Positions 25,249 to 34,774 are shown, numbered from the stretch's first letter. The stretch is 64,000 nt of DNA from Solibacillus sp. FSL W7-1436 (GCF_038007305.1 NZ_JBBOWV010000001.1:3400501-3464500); one strand, 5' to 3'. The notes: generated by a model not told the origin, from the sequence alone. Program-made: numbers and translations.

Positions 25249-25437
25249 TTAGCGTAAACGTTCCAAGTCCTGATAATCTTTCATATATGGGCCATCTTCA
25301 GCCACAGCTGAATGGTACAGCGCTTTAACCGCGAAGTTTTTTTCCAGTCCCATTTCCGATTTCAGTTTTTTCAGTTCGTCATGCAGTTCGCGATGCTCAT
25401 TGATTAATTTCAGCATCGTTGTTTTATTGTATTTCAT
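25249..25437 (-). CDS. Small hypothetical protein
   Basis: A 62-aa charged helical protein beginning MKYNKTTMLKLINEHRELHDEL; I do not recognise the family. Fifteen bases separate it from the upstream methyltransferase gene and a terminator follows, so it is the second gene of that transcript. A ribosome binding site (GAGTGATAAG) precedes the ATG. Confidence 0.6.
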   Translation of the reverse strand: MKYNKTTMLKLINEHRELHDELKKLKSEMGLEKNFAVKALYHSAVAEDGPYMKDYQDLERLR

Positions 25438-25452
25438 ATCTTATCACTCCGA

Positions 25453-26649
25453 TTAGTTCATCACTTGTATGATGACCACTTTTAAATAATTGAATTCCGG
25501 GAAGTTATGCGGCACAGTGAAATCTTCCGGCAATTGGTGCTCTTCTAAAATTTTATAGCGTGCCCCATAATCTTTAAATGCTTTGTCGATGAATGTTTTG
25601 AACTTTTTCATATTAAAGCTTGCATTGTTCGTTGATGCGATAATTACTCCACCATTGTTTGTAATCGTTAACGCATCCTTAAGCAATTTCGGATAATCTT
25701 TTGACGTACTGAACGTCATTTTTTTCGTACGGGCAAAACTTGGCGGATCCAGTACAACGACATCGAATTTCAGGCCTTTTCTTGCGGCATAGCTGAAGTA
25801 GTCAAATACGTTCATCACTTTAATATCTTGTGATTCATAGTCAATTCCATTCACACTGAATTGCTCAATTGTTTTCGGTAAGCTGCGTTTTGCCAAATCG
25901 ACACTAGTCGTACCCGATGCTCCGCCTAAAGCTGCGGCAACCGAAAACGCACCAGTATACGAGAATGTATTCAGTACCGTCTTATCTGTTGAATAGCGGT
26001 CACGTAATGCTTTACGTACATTGCGCTGATCCAGGAAAATTCCTGTCATTGCCCCATCATTCAGATCAACCGCAAAGTTCATGCCGTTTTCCTGAACGAT
26101 CAGCGGGAATTCGCCTTTTTCACCGGATACATAATCATCCTGATTAATATATTGACCATTTGTATCAAAGCGCAGTTTTTCATAAATCCCGCGTGTATTC
26201 ACTGCCGCATTCAATGCTTCATAGATATCATTACGGAATGAATAAATCCCTTCACTGTACCAGCTCACCATGTAAAAGCCGTTAAAGAAATCAATTGTCA
26301 AACCGCCAATGCCGTCACCTTCGCCATTAAATACACGGAAAGCAGTTGTATCTTCAGAGGCAAAAAAGTCTGCACGTTTTTCAGCAGATTCACGGATTTT
26401 TTTCGTAAAGAACTTCACATCGATCTGCTCTTTTTCTTTACGAGTCAGCACCCAGCCGATTCCCTTATTTTGAATACCGTAATAGCCAGTTGCAATATAG
26501 CCGCCGCTTTTATCAACTAAATGAAGTAGGCTGCCTTCTTCAATCGATACTTCCGGCATTACCACTGTATCTTTTAAAATTAATGGATTGCCATTCGTCA
26601 AATCCTTAATCGCTTTACTTTCTACTTGTAGTTCTGTTTTTTTTCTCAT
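25453..26649 (-). CDS. Class I rRNA large-subunit methyltransferase (RlmI/YwbD type)
   Basis: A 398-aa SAM-dependent RNA methyltransferase of the RlmI/RlmK-like family, which makes 5-methylcytosine in 23S rRNA. An N-terminal PUA-like domain (about 1-80) is followed by the EEHUD-like middle and the catalytic Rossmann domain. Visible motifs are GIFLDQRNVR (substrate/SAM entry), LNTFSYTGAFSVAAA (SAM-binding motif I) and DPPSFAR (motif IV). The target site in this organism is inferred from the family only. Confidence 0.88.
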   Translation of the reverse strand: MRKKTELQVESKAIKDLTNGNPLILKDTVVMPEVSIEEGSLLHLVDKSGGYIATGYYGIQNKGIGWVLTRKEKEQIDVKFFTKKIRESAEKRADFFASEDTTAFRVFNGEGDGIGGLTIDFFNGFYMVSWYSEGIYSFRNDIYEALNAAVNTRGIYEKLRFDTNGQYINQDDYVSGEKGEFPLIVQENGMNFAVDLNDGAMTGIFLDQRNVRKALRDRYSTDKTVLNTFSYTGAFSVAAALGGASGTTSVDLAKRSLPKTIEQFSVNGIDYESQDIKVMNVFDYFSYAARKGLKFDVVVLDPPSFARTKKMTFSTSKDYPKLLKDALTITNNGGVIIASTNNASFNMKKFKTFIDKAFKDYGARYKILEEHQLPEDFTVPHNFPEFNYLKVVIIQVMN

Positions 26650-26680
26650 GCTTTCATCCTTACTACTGTTTTTCGTTCAT

Positions 26681-26715
26681 AAAAAAGAGAGACTTGTTTT
26701 AGATACAAATCTCTC
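26681..26715 (-). terminator. Intrinsic terminator after bioB
   Basis: On the minus strand GAGAGA...TGT pairs with ACA...TCTCTC and is followed by TTTTTT. It lies between bioB and the rRNA methyltransferase gene, 32 bases before the latter's start. Confidence 0.85.
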
Positions 26716-26828
26716 CGTACAATATCAGTTTACTACGAATGCTTGCGAATAGCTACTCGCATGTTGAGTTGACGCTTGCTAGTATTGCTTTTTTTAATTA
26801 ATTAGATAGATGAACTCTCATATCCAGC

Positions 26829-27824
26829 CTACATTTGAAGTGCTGCCTGCTTCTCATTGATTTCAATTTCAAAGCCTAAATCTCTGATTAATGCGTAATC
26901 CGCATTTTCCTCTTGACCTTCTGTTGTTAAATAATCCCCTACAAAAATACTATTTGCAGCATACAACCCAAGTGGCTGTAACGACCCTAAGTTGATTTCA
27001 CGTCCTCCAGCGATTCGTATTTCCTTTGTTGGGTTAATGTAGCGGAATAAGGCGAGTACTTTTAAGCAATAGCGGGGATCCAGCTCCTTTGTGCCTTCCA
27101 GCTTTGTCCCATCAATTGCATTTAAAAAGTTGATTGGAATGGAATCTGCATCCAGCGCATGAAGTGCATAGGCAATATCAACAACATCCTGTTTCGTTTC
27201 ACGCATTCCAATAATGGCCCCCGAACAAGGTGACATCCCATATTTTTTAGCAATTTCAACCGTATTGACCCGGTCTTTATATGTATGTGAAGTGGTAATA
27301 TAATCGTGATGCTTCTCGGATGTATTCAAATTATGATTATAGCGGTCGACTCCAGCTGTTTTTAATTGTTCAGCCTGTTCATCTTTTAGCAGCCCTAAAC
27401 AAGCACAAACTTTTAATCCGTATTGTTCTTTAATTTCCTGAACCGCTTCACTTACAACCTTTACATCTTTCCGTGTCGGTCCACGTCCACTTGCAACAAT
27501 ACAAAACGTTCCAATCTGATTTTCAAACGCTTTTTTGGCTCCGGCAATAATTTCTTCTTTTGTTATAAACGGATATTTTTCAATTGGTGCAGTAGAAATG
27601 GATGATTGTGAACAATAGCCGCAGTTTTCAGGGCAGTAGCCACTTTTAGCATTCATAATCATATTTAGTTTTACCTTTTTACCGTAATAGTGCTTCCGAA
27701 TAAGAAAGGCCCCTTGCATTAATAGCAACAATTCATCGTCCGGTGCATGGACAATGGCTAACGCTTCTTCATGCGTAAGTATTTTTCCTTCGAGAACTTC
27801 TTCAGCTAATTGAACCCAATTCAT
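26829..27824 (-). CDS. bioB: Biotin synthase
   Basis: BioB inserts sulfur into dethiobiotin, the last step of biotin synthesis. The 331-aa protein has the radical-SAM cluster motif CPENCGYC (Cys64, Cys68, Cys71) and the further conserved cysteines and arginine that bind the auxiliary [2Fe-2S] cluster (IASGRGP, ACLG, IRIAGGRE). No other bio genes are adjacent, so the rest of the pathway, or dethiobiotin uptake, is elsewhere. The promoter region contains two BirA-type operators. The ribosome binding site is GGGGGAAG. Confidence 0.96.
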   Translation of the reverse strand: MNWVQLAEEVLEGKILTHEEALAIVHAPDDELLLLMQGAFLIRKHYYGKKVKLNMIMNAKSGYCPENCGYCSQSSISTAPIEKYPFITKEEIIAGAKKAFENQIGTFCIVASGRGPTRKDVKVVSEAVQEIKEQYGLKVCACLGLLKDEQAEQLKTAGVDRYNHNLNTSEKHHDYITTSHTYKDRVNTVEIAKKYGMSPCSGAIIGMRETKQDVVDIAYALHALDADSIPINFLNAIDGTKLEGTKELDPRYCLKVLALFRYINPTKEIRIAGGREINLGSLQPLGLYAANSIFVGDYLTTEGQEENADYALIRDLGFEIEINEKQAALQM

Positions 27825-27889
27825 TAATACTTCCCCCTATTGATCAGTAAGATTTTAATTGTTTAAACAATATTTAAAATAAAACCGTT

Positions 27890-27920
27890 TTGTTAACCTA
27901 TATTTTTATAAGGTTAACGT
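27890..27920. promoter_or_regulatory. BirA operator 1 (overlaps transcription start)
   Basis: TTGTTAACC and GGTTAACG flank a 13-base AT spacer, matching the BirA (biotin repressor) palindrome. It lies just downstream of the bioB -10 and would cover the predicted transcription start. Confidence 0.85.
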
Positions 27921-27921
27921 A

Positions 27922-27950
27922 AATATAAAGTAATCATTCTTTTACGTCAA
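27922..27950 (-). promoter_or_regulatory. bioB promoter
   Basis: On the minus strand TTGACG (-35), a 17-bp spacer and TATATT (-10) fit a sigma-A promoter. The -35 is inside BirA operator 2. Confidence 0.75.
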
Positions 27951-27973
27951 CCATATTTTTATTTAGGTTAACT
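27945..27973. promoter_or_regulatory. BirA operator 2 (overlaps -35)
   Basis: GTCAACC and GGTTAAC flank a 13-base spacer, the same geometry as operator 1 with one changed base in one arm. The two operators are about 54 bp apart centre to centre, roughly five helical turns. Confidence 0.75.
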
Positions 27974-28007
27974 TATATTAGGATGGAAATTTTTAATGGA
28001 AGGCATG

Positions 28008-28057
28008 AAAAAACTCCCCATTATGATGAACAGATTTTCTGTCCACATAAGGGGGAG
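28008..28057 (-). terminator. Terminator of the ABC-2 exporter operon
   Basis: CTCCCC-TTATG and CATAA-GGGGAG form a stem with a long loop; a run of six T follows on the minus strand. Confidence 0.8.
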
Positions 28058-28070
28058 CATGATTTAAAAC

Positions 28071-29303
28071 TTACGTTGTTACTTTAAATACCGTTTTCAT
28101 TTTTTCAATAATACCGCCTGATGAATATGTCAGTACACTTCGTTTGTAGAATGACAAACTTAGGAAGTAAAGTGTCAGTACTGTTACAACTAAAAGAACG
28201 AAGCTAATGATTGGTTCAATGGCATTCATATCCGTTGCACCTAAACGCATCGGCATAACCATACCTGATGTAAACGGAATGTAAGAGAATACTTTAATCA
28301 GCATTGTATCCGGGTTACCCATACCAGTCAGCATTACGTAGAATCCAACAAGTGTCAGCATCATTGCCGGCATCATTACTTGCCCTGCCTCTTCTACTTT
28401 TGAAACAAGGGATCCGAATAATGCACCGATAATTAAATACATGAAAATCGTTAAGAATAAGAACCCGATAATATACAAGAAGTAACTGATCGATAGAGAA
28501 TTAAGCAGATCCGTTACAATTGACCATTTGTTTCCGCCATCCGAGAAGCGTAGCAATAATAAGAGGCCTCCGAATAGAATAACGAATTGTGTAAGTGCGA
28601 CTAAAAATACACCGACAATTTTTGAACGGAAATGCACTTCAGGCTTCACGCTTACTAATAACATTTCCAGTGCACGAGACCCTTTTTCCGAAGCAACATC
28701 TGTTGTAATCATTGATAAATACGATGCAACAAAAATATAAATGATAATTCCAATCGCATATGAAACCCAAACACCCGCCATTTTTTCTTCTGCAGATTTA
28801 CCGTCATCCGCAGCTTCATTCAATGAATTCAACGTAATAACCGGTTCTGACGATAATAGTAGCTGTTGCTGCTCTGGTGATAATTCCATTTGACTCATTG
28901 CATACAGCTGACCTGCTTGACTTAGCGCACTTTGGAAATCTTGCTGGTCATTTAGCGGAAGCGGATCATATGATTCGATTTTCGCCGCTAGTTTGCCATC
29001 TGCATCTGATAAGGTAAAGGCCGCATAATAGTCTCCGTCCTTCAATTTATCCGCGATATCCCCTGATTCAACATATACATATTCGACATCATCTGTATCC
29101 TGCAGTACTTGCGCGATATCAAATTCAGTTTCATTTACAACAGCAATTGTATCGGCATCCCCAGAGAAAATGAGGTCTTTGATTTCAGACCAGAACATAA
29201 ACCCGCTTAGCACTACTAAGTAAAGCAATGTTGTTAAAATAAAGGACTTTGATGTAATTTTTTGTTTATATAATTTTTTAATGAGCACTTTAAATTTAGA
29301 CAA
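28071..29303 (-). CDS. ABC-2 type export permease (YhaP/NatB-like)
   Basis: A 410-aa permease: one helix near residues 23-45, a large extracytoplasmic domain (about 50-175, acidic and Gln-rich), then five or six helices to the C-terminus. This layout is that of NatB/YhaP sodium- or drug-efflux permeases. It starts at TTG 29303 after AGTAGGTG and overlaps the end of the ATPase gene by 8 bases. Substrate is unknown. Confidence 0.82.
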   Translation of the reverse strand: MSKFKVLIKKLYKQKITSKSFILTTLLYLVVLSGFMFWSEIKDLIFSGDADTIAVVNETEFDIAQVLQDTDDVEYVYVESGDIADKLKDGDYYAAFTLSDADGKLAAKIESYDPLPLNDQQDFQSALSQAGQLYAMSQMELSPEQQQLLLSSEPVITLNSLNEAADDGKSAEEKMAGVWVSYAIGIIIYIFVASYLSMITTDVASEKGSRALEMLLVSVKPEVHFRSKIVGVFLVALTQFVILFGGLLLLLRFSDGGNKWSIVTDLLNSLSISYFLYIIGFLFLTIFMYLIIGALFGSLVSKVEEAGQVMMPAMMLTLVGFYVMLTGMGNPDTMLIKVFSYIPFTSGMVMPMRLGATDMNAIEPIISFVLLVVTVLTLYFLSLSFYKRSVLTYSSGGIIEKMKTVFKVTT

Positions 29304-30198
29304 GGCCGGCACCTACTTTCTCTTTGAAAATTTCATGCAGCGATAAATAATCTAAACTGAATTTTTCGATGTAATTGCCGTTTGAAAGCAGGTCAAAAAT
29401 TTCAGGTGCATATTTTTCATCTTCAAGTGTCAGTACTGCCTGTGAATCACGTTCCATTTTAACATGATTTACACCTGGATAGTTGCTTAATACTTCAAAA
29501 GATTTGTCAGTACGTACTGTCAGTTTCGTTTTACCGTACTGCTTTTTCAGATCAAGCAGCGAGCCTGAAAACAGGGATTCACCGCGCTTTAGTAAACATA
29601 AGTGATCACAAAGCTCCTCAACGTTATCCATTTGGTGACTTGAGAATAAAATCGTCATTCCTTGGTCGCGCAAATACAGAATTGCATTTTTCAGCAACTC
29701 CATGTTAACCGGGTCCAGTCCGCTAAACGGTTCATCAAGAATTAAAAATGCCGGTTTGTGAATAAAGCTGGCGATTAATTGAACCTTTTGCTTATTCCCT
29801 TTTGATAAAGTCTCGGCTTTTACATTTCGTTTTTCTTCCAGATCAAAGCGCTCGATCCAAAAGTCGATATCTTTTTTCAGCTCGTTTTTATCCATACCAT
29901 GCAGCTCGCCGAAAAAGTAAAGCTGCTCTTCCACTTTCATTTGCGGGAAAATACCGCGCTCCTCCGGTAAATAACCTAAAAAATCACGGCTCACTGATTT
30001 AATCGGCTGCCCATCCCATGTAATGGTACCTTCTGTTGTATCCTGTAAATCCAGAATCATTCGGAATGTAGTCGTTTTACCTGCACCATTTTGCCCGATT
30101 AAGCCAAATATTTCGCCTTTTTCAATTGTAAAGTTCAATCGGTTTACTGCAACGAAATCACGGTAGCGTTTCGTCACATCTTTCAGTTGTAATACCAT
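29296..30198 (-). CDS. ABC transporter ATP-binding protein (YhaQ/NatA-like)
   Basis: A 300-aa ATPase with Walker A GQNGAGKTTT, Q-loop, signature variant LSKGNKQ, Walker B FLILDEPFSGLD and switch histidine in SSHQMD. The signature LSKGN instead of LSGGQ is normal for this subfamily. The last 85 residues form a regulatory tail. It overlaps the permease gene and is preceded by GGAGGTACGC. Confidence 0.88.
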   Translation of the reverse strand: MVLQLKDVTKRYRDFVAVNRLNFTIEKGEIFGLIGQNGAGKTTTFRMILDLQDTTEGTITWDGQPIKSVSRDFLGYLPEERGIFPQMKVEEQLYFFGELHGMDKNELKKDIDFWIERFDLEEKRNVKAETLSKGNKQKVQLIASFIHKPAFLILDEPFSGLDPVNMELLKNAILYLRDQGMTILFSSHQMDNVEELCDHLCLLKRGESLFSGSLLDLKKQYGKTKLTVRTDKSFEVLSNYPGVNHVKMERDSQAVLTLEDEKYAPEIFDLLSNGNYIEKFSLDYLSLHEIFKEKVGAGLV

Positions 30199-30369
30199 GA
30201 GCGTACCTCCTGTTTATAAGAACTAGCGAAATTCCATTATATAGCAATTATTCCAATTATAATATAAGTATCAATTTATGTAATGAAAATGCATATTAAA
30301 ATACTAAACAATTTCTTTCGCCACTACGTTTATTTACGGGTAAGAACAAGAAAAGATTCACTATTACGT

Positions 30370-30404
30370 AAAAAACTTAGTATGGAATTCATCCATACTA
30401 AGTT
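30370..30404 (-). terminator. Terminator of the VOC/GyrI-like pair
   Basis: AACTTAGTATG and CATACTAAGTT form an 11-bp perfect stem, followed on the minus strand by TTTTTTACG. Confidence 0.88.
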
Positions 30405-30423
30405 CGTAGAGAGGTTAATTAAA

Positions 30424-30825
30424 TTATTTTTTAAAAGCAGGGCTCAGTTCGCTCCACACATCGAATTTATTTTTATCCAGATCATAAAAGACAAAATTCC
30501 TTCCGGCATGCCCGCGATTCTCAATCTCACCGACTTCTACACCGCTTTGCAGAAATTCTTCATGCAATTTTGCTAAAGCGTGTAATCCATCAACTTCAAA
30601 TGTTATCGAAAAACGTTCGTTTCCATATTTATCTTTAAAATTGGCAGTGGCATTTTCATTCGATTTCACTAGAAAGAAACTTTGATTTGCAAAGTTTAAG
30701 ATGGCTTTATCCTTGTCTTTATAGCTTAAAGCCGCTTCCAGGTTCTTCACATACCATTCAGCAGATAGATCCACGTCCGTTACCGGTATGTATGTTGTTC
30801 CGACTCTCACTAATTTTCCGCTCAT
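30424..30825 (-). CDS. VOC-superfamily (glyoxalase-like) protein
   Basis: A 133-aa protein with two beta-alpha-beta-beta-beta modules of the vicinal oxygen chelate fold: RVGTTYIPVTDVDLSAEWYVKNLE at the start and ERFSITFEVDGLHALAKLHEEF in the second half, ending with FYDLDKNKFDVWSE. The metal-binding residues are not obvious, so it may be a binding protein rather than an enzyme. The gene is 20 bases downstream of the GyrI-like gene and probably co-transcribed with it. Confidence 0.75.
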   Translation of the reverse strand: MSGKLVRVGTTYIPVTDVDLSAEWYVKNLEAALSYKDKDKAILNFANQSFFLVKSNENATANFKDKYGNERFSITFEVDGLHALAKLHEEFLQSGVEVGEIENRGHAGRNFVFYDLDKNKFDVWSELSPAFKK

Positions 30826-30845
30826 TTTCTTCTCCCTTTTAAGTT

Positions 30846-31289
30846 TTACGCAATGATTGGTAAATAGATTTCTACTTCTTCCCCCTCGTTGACGGAGTGA
30901 TAAGTTTCGATAATATACGAATCCATATCTCTTTTATAACCTTGCGCTGTTCCCCATTTAAGCAAACCTTCATGAAGTTTATCTAGTTCCATTATGTTGC
31001 CTCTAGTCGTGATATAATGGTTATTTGTCTCTAAATAATCCATTCCTGTAGGGATTTTGTTCAATTTCTCGTGAACGATAAGTCCTACATAGAAATTGCC
31101 CGTCGTATGATCGGCACTCTTTTTAGGCTCATACAATGCAATTTCACTTTCGGTCGGAAAATCGAAGTCATTCGAACGACTTAATAACTGTTTTGCAAGC
31201 AATGGTACTTCACTTCCAAAGTTTTCATACTCCCCACTGCCCTTTATGCCAACCAACTTGAATTCCTTTTTTATCATTTTAAATGTCAA
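30846..31289 (-). CDS. GyrI-like effector-binding domain protein
   Basis: A 147-aa stand-alone small-molecule-binding domain of the type fused to AraC/MerR regulators (GyrI-like/SOUL superfamily): FKLVGIKGSGEYENFG near the start, FYVGLIVHE and the C-terminal EIYLPI strand. There is no DNA-binding part. It begins at TTG 31289 after GAGGTG. Some proteins of this type sequester or hydrolyse cyanine-like compounds; no substrate is evident here. Confidence 0.72.
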   Translation of the reverse strand: MTFKMIKKEFKLVGIKGSGEYENFGSEVPLLAKQLLSRSNDFDFPTESEIALYEPKKSADHTTGNFYVGLIVHEKLNKIPTGMDYLETNNHYITTRGNIMELDKLHEGLLKWGTAQGYKRDMDSYIIETYHSVNEGEEVEIYLPIIA

Positions 31290-31424
31290 TTACATCACCT
31301 CACTATTTATTATTTTTTATTCACTACTTCAACAATTTTCGGTTAAACATGATTGCTTTATTTCAACCCCCAAATGCAAAAGCTATTCCAATAAATTTTA
31401 CCATATATTTCTATTAATTATAAA

Positions 31425-31459
31425 TAAAAAAGGCTTAGTCCTTTTAAAAGAACTAAGCC
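31425..31459 (-). terminator. Terminator of the S-layer amidase gene
   Basis: GGCTTAGT and ACTAAGCC pair, with a U-rich tail of TTTTTTATTT on the minus strand. Confidence 0.88.
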
Positions 31460-31474
31460 ATCAAACAGCATATT

Positions 31475-33367
31475 TTATTTTCTGTAGTAATCAACAATCC
31501 CGTTATAAATGGATTGTGCATAGATTTCCACGTACTTGTCATTGATTAATTTTTTACGGTCTTCTGCATTCGAGATGAACCCAAGTTCTACCAATACAGA
31601 AGGAATGATCATATTGCGTGTCACATAGTACTGTGCTTCTTTAACGCCACGGTTTTTCATGTTCGCATTGTTAACAATTTCAGTATTGATATAAGTTGCC
31701 AGCTTTTTATCCTCTTCATACTGGTCACCTGTTGTGATGCTGTAGTACGTTTCAGTACCTTGAGCACTTGTTGATGTCGCAGCATTTACGTGGATACTGA
31801 CAAATATTTCACCGAATTTGTTTTTTGTAAGGTTTACACGATCCTGTAATGTCGGGAATGTATCCCCTGTACGCGTAGAGAAGACTTTTGCGCCGTTCGC
31901 TTCAAGTTTTTGTTTGACAAGATTGCCGACTTTTAGAACGATCGCTTTTTCAGTACTGCCCGAGTTAACAGCACCCGGATCTTTACCACCGTGGCCCGGG
32001 TCTAAAATAATAATACGGTCTTTTACAGGACTGCCTTTTTCGTTCACTAGTTTAATGTACGATTTGTGCACATAGCCTGTATCTTTGCCCGCAGTTACTT
32101 TTGCCCAATAGCCATCAATGGAATGTACCGCAATTACTGTTCCTTTTGATAACTGTTTAATTGTCGCTGATGATCCTGAAGCGGATTTGCGCATGTTTAA
32201 ACTCGCAACTGTTACTTTACCTGTTGTGCCGGATGTTACGATTGGATTATTGTTATCGGAATCCGTTTCTGATGGTGGCGGATTCACATTGGAACCCCCT
32301 ACATCCGTCGTACTATTTTTTACAATATAGCCAGGAACTCCCCCAGCTGTTGTTAAATAATAGCCGTCAATTTCTTTATAGACTGACAATGTTGAACCGG
32401 CAGAAATTTGTTTAATTTTTTTCGATGACGATGTCGGTTTGTAATACAGATTTATAATTGTATTTGTCTTGACAGCTTTAATTGATGGTCCAATGGCATT
32501 GCCGTCTGGTGCAAGGAATTTCGCATATGATTTACTGATATAGCCGTAATAGCCTTGATAAGAAACTTTTAACCAATCACCTTCCACAGCATATACCGAT
32601 AACTTACCGCCCTTATTTACTCTTCCAATCACTGCACTTGATGTTGTCGGCTTTGTACGAACATTTAAGCCGTCTGTTGTTACGGATACAAGACCAATTA
32701 CCTGTGTCGTATCAACTGAATCAAGGTGCTCGGGTAAGGCTAGTCGGAATTTATCGCTTTTTGCTCTAGCGATAAATGATGCAAACTGTGCTCGAGTAAC
32801 TGAGCTTTTTGGCATATATTTTCCGTCACTACCTTTTGTAATCCCATTATAGTAGATTGCTTTAATATACGGAGCATATGTATTCGAACTCGATACATCT
32901 GGGAAGTACACCGGCAATTCTTTATAGTCACTTACATTTAAATTAAATGCGATAGATAAAACGTGACTCATTTCTTCACGAGACAAAGTGGCATTAGGAG
33001 AAAATTTCCCTGATGTTGTAGTAAATAATCCAAGTTGACGTGCACGTTCGATGTATGTCGATTGTTCTGAACCGACTTTCACATCTGTGTACGAGGATTT
33101 AGTTACTTTCAGCGGACTTTTACCTGCAGCAATGACTGCCATTTTCGCAGCTTGTGCACGCGTCACACTCATATTGGGTTTGTAGTATGTTTTGCCCTTT
33201 TCCTGATATCCTTTAATCGCTCCAAGGCTGATTAAATACTGGATCTCGTCGTAAGTGGCATCGGTTGTCGCAACATCTGCAAATACTACTTTAGCTGATG
33301 TCGGTGTAACAGCTAGTGTACAAACGAGGAAGATTGCAACAACCAATGTAATCAGTTTTTGATTCAT
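31475..33367 (-). CDS. SLH-anchored N-acetylmuramoyl-L-alanine amidase with SH3 repeats
   Basis: A 630-aa secreted cell-wall hydrolase. Order: signal peptide (1-25); three SLH modules (about 28-70, 90-135, 152-197) that bind pyruvylated secondary cell-wall polymer; three bacterial SH3 domains (about 225-285, 295-350, 383-442) with a Pro/Asn/Asp-rich linker before the third; and an Amidase_3 domain (about 450-630). Its zinc site and catalytic residues are intact: DPGHGG, GSTEKAIVL, SIHVNA and VLVELGFIS. It cleaves the bond between MurNAc and L-Ala and would sit on the outside of the wall with the S-layer. Confidence 0.95.
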   Translation of the reverse strand: MNQKLITLVVAIFLVCTLAVTPTSAKVVFADVATTDATYDEIQYLISLGAIKGYQEKGKTYYKPNMSVTRAQAAKMAVIAAGKSPLKVTKSSYTDVKVGSEQSTYIERARQLGLFTTTSGKFSPNATLSREEMSHVLSIAFNLNVSDYKELPVYFPDVSSSNTYAPYIKAIYYNGITKGSDGKYMPKSSVTRAQFASFIARAKSDKFRLALPEHLDSVDTTQVIGLVSVTTDGLNVRTKPTTSSAVIGRVNKGGKLSVYAVEGDWLKVSYQGYYGYISKSYAKFLAPDGNAIGPSIKAVKTNTIINLYYKPTSSSKKIKQISAGSTLSVYKEIDGYYLTTAGGVPGYIVKNSTTDVGGSNVNPPPSETDSDNNNPIVTSGTTGKVTVASLNMRKSASGSSATIKQLSKGTVIAVHSIDGYWAKVTAGKDTGYVHKSYIKLVNEKGSPVKDRIIILDPGHGGKDPGAVNSGSTEKAIVLKVGNLVKQKLEANGAKVFSTRTGDTFPTLQDRVNLTKNKFGEIFVSIHVNAATSTSAQGTETYYSITTGDQYEEDKKLATYINTEIVNNANMKNRGVKEAQYYVTRNMIIPSVLVELGFISNAEDRKKLINDKYVEIYAQSIYNGIVDYYRK

Positions 33368-33583
33368 TGTTCCCTATCCTTTCATAAGCTGTCCACCTCA
33401 TTGTATAGTACAAAACCGGAAAAAAATAGAGGTAAATCCATATTTAATGTCAAAATCTTGTTACAGTCTAATTACAAAAAGATTACATAGTATAATGTTT
33501 TTGGTTTGTCATGCTGAAAGAAAGGGTAAAGGGTCTGTTTATTATTGTTGCTGTAGAGGGAATTGTCGTTGTTTTCTGAAGGG

Positions 33584-33627
33584 TAAAAAAAAGAATCCAG
33601 TTCGTAATATTTCGAACAAATGGATTC
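33584..33627 (-). terminator. Terminator of the small gene at 33668
   Basis: GAATCCA...TTCG pairs with CGAA...TGGATTC, followed on the minus strand by TTTTTTTTA. Confidence 0.8.
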
Positions 33628-33667
33628 CTTTTAAATTTATAAAAATTTTGTGAACAGCTATTATTTA

Positions 33668-33904
33668 TTAGAAATTGATTGAAAATTGCTTGGCGATTGT
33701 CCGAATCTCTTCAATTTTTTCCGGCTTTAAATAGTCCAACATTTTCGGAACAAACTGTTCGACGTCCTCTTTTGTAAATGTACCTTCATCCTGCTTTTTG
33801 AAATTTTCGGCAAGTAAAGCTTTTGCTTCCTCCATCTTGTCCTCTTTTACTCGTTGTAAAATGAAGTTCGAAAACATTTCCTGCATATTCTTATCGATTT
33901 GCAT
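33668..33904 (-). CDS. Small hypothetical protein
   Basis: A 78-aa soluble helical protein (MQIDKNMQEMFSNFILQRV...), with a lysine/glutamate-rich middle and no cysteine. I do not recognise it. The ATG follows GGGAGGCAG and a terminator lies 40 bases after the stop, so it is a monocistronic gene. Confidence 0.6.
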   Translation of the reverse strand: MQIDKNMQEMFSNFILQRVKEDKMEEAKALLAENFKKQDEGTFTKEDVEQFVPKMLDYLKPEKIEEIRTIAKQFSINF

Positions 33905-34147
33905 AATAACTGCCTCCCTATTGTTTCGATTTGGCGAATATCATCATTCCTTTAAAATTATAACAGTAAACCCATTTAATAATCTATGTTTGAATGTTGA
34001 GCAAAGTAAATAACTACGGACCTCCCCTTCCCTTAATTACCGTGTAAAAATCGTCCAAAATAAATTAACCGCATAGCCTAATACTAGTCCTAAAAAACCT
34101 TACCTACGGATAAAATGGACAAATATCTAATTGATGGAGGACAGTGT

Positions 34148-34774
34148 ATGAATTCATTATTTACCTATATTTTCTTAGGCATAACCATGGCCGCTACTTT
34201 CGGGCCTGTTAAGAACGTTCTATTAAATACGGGATTAAAAAACGGTTTTTTTCATGCGTGGTTTTTCAGCCTGGGTGCATTGACTACCGACATCGCATAC
34301 ATGTTCGTCGTTTATTTTGGCGTCGGAAAATTTATCGATTCGATTCTTTTACAAACAATTTTATGGTCATTTGGCAGTTTTGTACTTTTGTATACCGGGA
34401 TTGAAAGTTTGCTGACGCTACATAAAATTGAAATGAATTCAAAAACCGGCAGGATCCTGAGATTTAGACATTCATTGTTAGCCGGATTGTTAATGTCATT
34501 GCTGAATCCCATTACAATCCTTTTCTGGCTGGGGATTTACGGATCTATTCTCGCAAAAACAGCAGGAATCGCTACGGGATTGGACATCATATTAATTAGC
34601 AGTGCCATATTGCTCGGCATTATTCTTGTCGATTTTCTTTATTCATTTCTGTCCAGTGTCGCCCGCAAATTATTGTCGGTTAAGCTCTTGAAAACTGTCA
34701 CGGTCTTTTCATCAATATTTATGATCGGATTTGGCATCTATTTTGGAAAACAGGCATTTCTTCTATTATTTTAA
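34148..34774 (+). CDS. LysE/RhtB-family exporter
   Basis: A 208-aa membrane protein with six helices and the LysE-type N-terminus (FLGITMAATFGPVKNVLLNTGLKNGF), expected to export amino acids or related metabolites. The conserved proline-containing LLNPITILFWLGIY in helix 4 supports the assignment. ATG 34148 follows GGAGGA. The MFS gene begins 90 bases downstream on the same strand. Confidence 0.85.
   Translation: MNSLFTYIFLGITMAATFGPVKNVLLNTGLKNGFFHAWFFSLGALTTDIAYMFVVYFGVGKFIDSILLQTILWSFGSFVLLYTGIESLLTLHKIEMNSKTGRILRFRHSLLAGLLMSLLNPITILFWLGIYGSILAKTAGIATGLDIILISSAILLGIILVDFLYSFLSSVARKLLSVKLLKTVTVFSSIFMIGFGIYFGKQAFLLLF

Noticed and set aside
33511-33579. 22-codon hydrophobic frame (MLKERVKGLFIIVAVEG...)
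   Set aside because: Looks like a small membrane peptide but has no ribosome binding site.
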